NCBI GenBank assembly: GCA_040285825.1
Contig: JAUPSS010000005.1
Coordinates: forward strand, 1,674,001 to 1,738,000
Source: Eukaryota sp. TZLM1-RC
Lineage: Eukaryota > Metamonada: BaSk clade
Reading direction: 5' to 3'
DNA: 64,000 bases
Position 1 is the first letter of the stretch. Each line of letters begins with the position of its first letter. Below are positions 60,724-64,000 of this stretch, piece after piece. The translations under genes were made by a program, and so were the position numbers. Below the pieces are notes generated by a model that worked only from the letters and a program-made list of their open reading frames with translations, was not told the origin of the DNA and searched no databases.

Positions 60724-62478
60724 TTAGCCACTATTACGAAGTTGTTTTAAATATTCATCTTCTGTCTGTTGCAGCAATTCCTCAAAATCTACATCTACGC
60801 ATTTCCTATTACCATCCGCCTTATCCTTTTGCTTAGTTAATAAACTTTTTTCTCGTTTTACCTCTTTTTCAAGCAAACCTCCAACAAAAGCTTTTTCAGC
60901 AGCTGAGGTTGTCATCATTGACTCACCAAGCTGAACAAGGGCAAGTCTACCATCTGTAGAACCAGCAGCGGTGACCTTACCCATGCTAGCACCAGAATGA
61001 GCAATGGAGAGGGAACAGATTGCAGAGGTAAGAACGGGCAAAGATCTGGTTGGAGTCGTGTGCTTGAGGGTCAAATCCCAGAAATCAATCACGCCATCAT
61101 CACGTGAGGTCAAGAAAAGTCCAGGTTTGATTGGGGACCAGCAACCAGCCAATAATCTATTCTTTTGGTAAGGGGTTGAGTACAATGGAGTTCTTAAATG
61201 CTCATCATCAATCCATAGCTTTGCAGTCCAATCACCAATTGTTAAAAAATATCTAGAAAAAAACTTATTTCGGTCAATAGAAAGAACAGGTCCTAAATGT
61301 CCAGAAAAAGGAAGTGAACATCGGTCTGATGGATTTTTTACCTTCCGATTGACTATCATTACGTCACCATGTTCTGAGCCAGTTAAAAACTTCGATGGAC
61401 CACCATTAATATCATAACAAAGGGACACTGCTCCGTGTCCCATTACATCAACATGACGGTCAGTAACATCTCCATCAATTTGATTGTAATCATCTTTTGA
61501 AATCAAAGGAATACTATCTATGGGGGTCGAAGGTTTCCGTACATCCCAGACCAAAGAGTAACCATCAGTAGAAGAAGTAAGAATCTCACACGCACTCTTT
61601 GACTGGAGCCACTTCACAGAGTAAATTGGTTCCTTGTGTGAAGATTCAATACCAGATGTTACTACAACATTACCACTTCTTCTCGTATCCCAGATACAGA
61701 CAAGACCATTGTAACAACCTCCTGCGATCATGTGAACGTCCTTTGGGTTGTACTCAACAGAGACAGCAGGAGAAGGGGGTGAGAGGGTATAGAAAGGGTC
61801 ATTGGTGTTGGAGAGATCCCATACATAAGAATCACAGGAAGAATGGTTGTGTGAAGAGTAACCTTGGAACTTGAGTGAACAGTAACTTCCTGCTATCCGA
61901 GTACATCCATCAGGGAACCAAGAGAGAGAGGATATCGATCTAGCACTATCGTTCTTGCTCCTGCGGTCATGGAAGAGGGAAATGGTGTGAGATTGGTTCG
62001 AATCATCTTCGTCATCTGAATCATATATTGGATTGGGACGCTGAGAAGAAGGGGTGTCTTGAAAATATAGTTCATGGATGTCTAGAGCAACGTTTTGTTC
62101 CAGAACAGTGTCAGTGGCAGCTGCGAGTCTTACCACAGCTTCAACGTACTTTTCATCCTTTTCCACCTTCTTTCTATAGCCTGTTGTGTGTTCAGCTTGT
62201 GTAGGGTCAATGTTTCTGGGCCAACCACCTTCTGTGTGATTAACACCGGTGGACTCGGTTTCATATCGGATTGTGTTAACTTCGTGCTCAGAAACTGATG
62301 GTATACAAGATATAGATTTTTCCATAAGAGGAGGTCTTCTCCACTCTGATTCTTCTTCTGGATTTGGGGGAATACTAAGTACATTGCTGAAAAAGGAAGA
62401 AAAGTTGCAGGGACGACCAAATTCCTTGCGTTTTTTAGAATACTCTCTGACAGAAGCAAAACCAAGAGAGAACGTCAT
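60724..62478 (-). CDS. DNAI2: Axonemal outer-arm dynein intermediate chain 2 (DNAI2/IC69-like, 584 aa)
   Basis: The start is ATG 62478 (M-T-F-S-L-G-F); the frame runs back to a TTG only. N-terminal family blocks: Y-S-K-K-R-K-E-F-G-R-P-C-N-F; G-G-W-P-R-N-I-D-P-T-Q-A-E; R-K-K-V-E-K-D-E-K-Y. WD40 repeats fill about 170-520 (V-E-Y-N-P-K-D, G-L-V-C-I-W-D-T-R-R-S-G, S-L-V-W-D-V-R-K-P). A charged C-terminal helix ends Q-T-E-D-E-Y-L-K-Q-L. The protein forms the intermediate-chain heterodimer at the base of outer dynein arms, so the organism has a motile 9+2-type axoneme. Confidence 0.9.
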   Translation of the reverse strand: MTFSLGFASVREYSKKRKEFGRPCNFSSFFSNVLSIPPNPEEESEWRRPPLMEKSISCIPSVSEHEVNTIRYETESTGVNHTEGGWPRNIDPTQAEHTTGYRKKVEKDEKYVEAVVRLAAATDTVLEQNVALDIHELYFQDTPSSQRPNPIYDSDDEDDSNQSHTISLFHDRRSKNDSARSISSLSWFPDGCTRIAGSYCSLKFQGYSSHNHSSCDSYVWDLSNTNDPFYTLSPPSPAVSVEYNPKDVHMIAGGCYNGLVCIWDTRRSGNVVVTSGIESSHKEPIYSVKWLQSKSACEILTSSTDGYSLVWDVRKPSTPIDSIPLISKDDYNQIDGDVTDRHVDVMGHGAVSLCYDINGGPSKFLTGSEHGDVMIVNRKVKNPSDRCSLPFSGHLGPVLSIDRNKFFSRYFLTIGDWTAKLWIDDEHLRTPLYSTPYQKNRLLAGCWSPIKPGLFLTSRDDGVIDFWDLTLKHTTPTRSLPVLTSAICSLSIAHSGASMGKVTAAGSTDGRLALVQLGESMMTTSAAEKAFVGGLLEKEVKREKSLLTKQKDKADGNRKCVDVDFEELLQQTEDEYLKQLRNSG

Positions 62479-62927
62479 GGCTATGGTACTACTTGCTTCA
62501 AAGTGCAAGGATGTGGTTTAAGATTTGTGTGTGGATGGAGTTTTCAAAATAAATGTTAAAACGCATTTTGTATATTGAAATTTGAGTTGAAACAAGAATT
62601 AAACCTACAATACATGAAGAACAATAAAGGAGCAACATCACAGTTTCAAATAAAGGCATTGAGGAGTACCAAGAACAGGTTAAAAAGGACATTATAGATA
62701 ATTGAGGAAAAACACACGCAACCACAAAAGAGGATAGTGTAAACAGCCGCTCCTATATTATAAGCTAAACTAATTATAGTCTTTTTCATAGTTAGTATAC
62801 TGTCATAGTTTGATATGAAGGTTCAAGAATGTTCATCAACGAAAGTTAAACTCAAATGATTGGCCTGAATTCTACTACAGTGAAAATTCGCTAATTGTAG
62901 ATCCCCAAATAAACATTTTTTGTAAAT
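62479..62927. other. Intergenic
   Basis: Upstream of the dynein IC and downstream of TatD; no feature recognised. Confidence 0.4.
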
Positions 62928-63623
62928 TCATTTTATAAATTCGAAAATCCTATTTCCAAAAAAATTAATAGCATTTTCCCAGATTAATAATCTCAATTCA
63001 TCAATGTTTAGATCCATCAAGTCTGCAGCTTTGTCATACACATTCCCTAAGCTATTTCCAGCAGTATCTGTTTCAAGAAAGATTCTACTTGATGGGAGTT
63101 TACCTAAATGGGCCAACTTTGGTGATTTTAACAAACTATTACCAAAAGACAAGTAAAATCCTTTTTGAATAAGAGAACTAGCGAGCTCAAATGAACCAGT
63201 GAAGCCATGAATAGCCATTTTGACTGATGGGAATTCGCGTTTAACTTTTAAAAGGTCATCATAGGCCTTTACACAATGAACCACTACTGGTAAGCCAGTC
63301 TGTTGAGCTATAGTTAGTTGTTTATGAAAAACATTGAGTTGAAGGTTATAGTTGGAGTTGACCTTGGCAGAGGGTTTATCAAGTCCGATTTCCCCTATTG
63401 CAATGATTTTCGACGAAAGATTCCGAAGTAGAGAATCATGTTCACGTGTTATGTTAGAGGAGACATGCCAAGGATGTATACCAACTGTGTGAGGTAGTGA
63501 CGTATCTATGTTAGAGCTTTCGGAAAGGAAAACACTATTGATAGGAAAATATGTGGATGTACTTGATTTATTGTGTGTGTGAAAATCAAGAAGCAGTTGG
63601 TTAGTTGGCAAAAAAGACGACAT
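62928..63623 (-). CDS. TatD-family metal-dependent deoxyribonuclease (231 aa)
   Basis: I place the start at ATG 63623 (M-S-S-F-L-P-T-N-Q). Metal and active-site motifs in order: D-F-H-T-H (about 13-17), G-I-H-P-W-H, G-E-I-G-L-D, V-V-H-C, I-H-G-F-T-G, L-E-T-D. This is a complete TIM-barrel hydrolase set, slightly shorter than the usual 260 residues. TatD enzymes are 3'-5' DNA exonucleases linked to repair and DNA fragmentation. It is divergent from the next gene, with 95 bp between the ATGs. Confidence 0.88.
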   Translation of the reverse strand: MSSFLPTNQLLLDFHTHNKSSTSTYFPINSVFLSESSNIDTSLPHTVGIHPWHVSSNITREHDSLLRNLSSKIIAIGEIGLDKPSAKVNSNYNLQLNVFHKQLTIAQQTGLPVVVHCVKAYDDLLKVKREFPSVKMAIHGFTGSFELASSLIQKGFYLSFGNSLLKSPKLAHLGKLPSSRIFLETDTAGNSLGNVYDKAADLMDLNIDELRLLIWENAINFFGNRIFEFIK

Positions 63624-63718
63624 TTGCTGATATATGTTGAGAATATAGGGTAACAAAATTGTATTTTGAGTGGTGCAAAAGTGGAGAAAAACATAAATTG
63701 CCTGCTCAAGCTACCACC

Positions 63719-64000
63719 ATGACTTTGCAACAACGTGACCAACCAGCTATTGAAATACACCACAGCCAACATAACGCAGACTCTCAAATTTATGAGGAGT
63801 CTCAGAATCTCTGGTTTTCAACTCAAACCCCACCCACAAGAGCTCCTAAACCAGTTCACCGGGATATACCTGTTCCATATTATTTAAACTATGAAAAGGT
63901 AACTCCAGAATTCCATCCATATGAGGATGAAGACATACCAAAGACTGGAAGAGCAAAAAAGGGGGTTCATCCATTGACCACCTCTGTAGTGGACTGCCTT
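63719..64000 (+). CDS. Unknown protein, runs off right edge
   Basis: ATG 63719 (M-T-L-Q-Q-R-D-Q-P-A-I-E) and an open frame to the end of the window, 94 codons. It is Pro-, Tyr- and charge-rich with low hydrophobicity (V-H-R-D-I-P-V-P-Y-Y-L-N-Y; Y-E-D-E-D-I-P-K-T-G-R-A-K-K). Such a composition is common in flagellar inner-lumen proteins, but I cannot assign a family. It shares a short divergent promoter with TatD. Confidence 0.6.
   Translation, partial: MTLQQRDQPAIEIHHSQHNADSQIYEESQNLWFSTQTPPTRAPKPVHRDIPVPYYLNYEKVTPEFHPYEDEDIPKTGRAKKGVHPLTTSVVDCL

Noticed and set aside
7653-63448. Apparent excess of CACGTG sites (7653, 16925, 52537, 52776, 53133, 57550, 57914, 58096, 61101, 63443)
   Set aside because: About seven are expected in 64 kb at this base composition, so ten is not striking.

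Overview
This window is nuclear DNA of a flagellated single-celled eukaryote that I cannot name. It is AT-rich by eye and gene-dense. Most genes are intronless, but at least one has a very short spliceosomal intron (31 nt: GTATGT donor, CTAAC branch site, TTTGCAG acceptor). Standard stop codons are used. Eukaryote-only families are present: a UBE2S-type ubiquitin conjugase, a TFIP11-like spliceosome factor, a probable Nup205/188-like nucleoporin, and RING E3 proteins. The flagellar set comprises IFT25, an outer-arm dynein intermediate chain, centrin and a HYLS1-like centriole protein.

Layout. 1-18.6 kb is mostly single-copy genes: a repeat-bearing acidic protein (running off the left edge), an SGNH hydrolase, a spliced multi-pass membrane protein, a coiled-coil protein divergent from a G-patch/TFIP11-like protein, a BSD-domain protein, a membrane-anchored RCC1-propeller protein, a frameshifted RING-SEL1 gene, a GDPD phosphodiesterase and a spliced secreted Cys-rich protein. 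Retroelement debris is light here (a solo LTR at 2.3 kb, a LINE-B copy at 3-4.3 kb, small scraps). 19-22.7 kb holds two LINE-A copies tail to tail. Next come an LRR-coiled-coil gene, a membrane hybrid histidine kinase/receiver, a full-length LINE-A with 15-bp target duplications (28.8-32.25 kb) and the HYLS1-like gene. 34-49 kb is a retroelement graveyard. It holds fragments of four related LINE families (A-D) of the type with a C-terminal zinc motif plus restriction-like endonuclease, an LTR element with 82-bp LTRs nested inside a LINE-D, and two almost identical RING-MATH genes in inverted orientation. 49.4-64 kb returns to host genes (UBE2S, a nucleoporin candidate, centrin, a WD40 protein, IFT25, dynein IC2, a TatD nuclease, a partial gene). 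A broken Fanzor-type (eukaryotic TnpB-like) nuclease lies just upstream of centrin.

Functions. Four genes (HYLS1-like, centrin, IFT25, dynein IC) belong to centriole/flagellum construction and motility. Three RING proteins and UBE2S are ubiquitin-pathway parts. The mobile DNA is mainly target-primed LINEs: 5' truncation, AATAAA-containing 3' ends, and target duplications of 11, 12 and 15 bp. A short-LTR family makes 4-bp target duplications. The strongest observations are the Fanzor relic, the inverted RING-MATH pair whose inner edges both stop at LTR termini, the precise nested insertions, and the tiny intron.

Caution: the frame breaks in the LINE copies that can be compared pairwise often fall in homopolymers, so some may be assembly errors. 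Many apparent open frames begin at TTG or GTG; for host genes I moved the start to the first sensible ATG.
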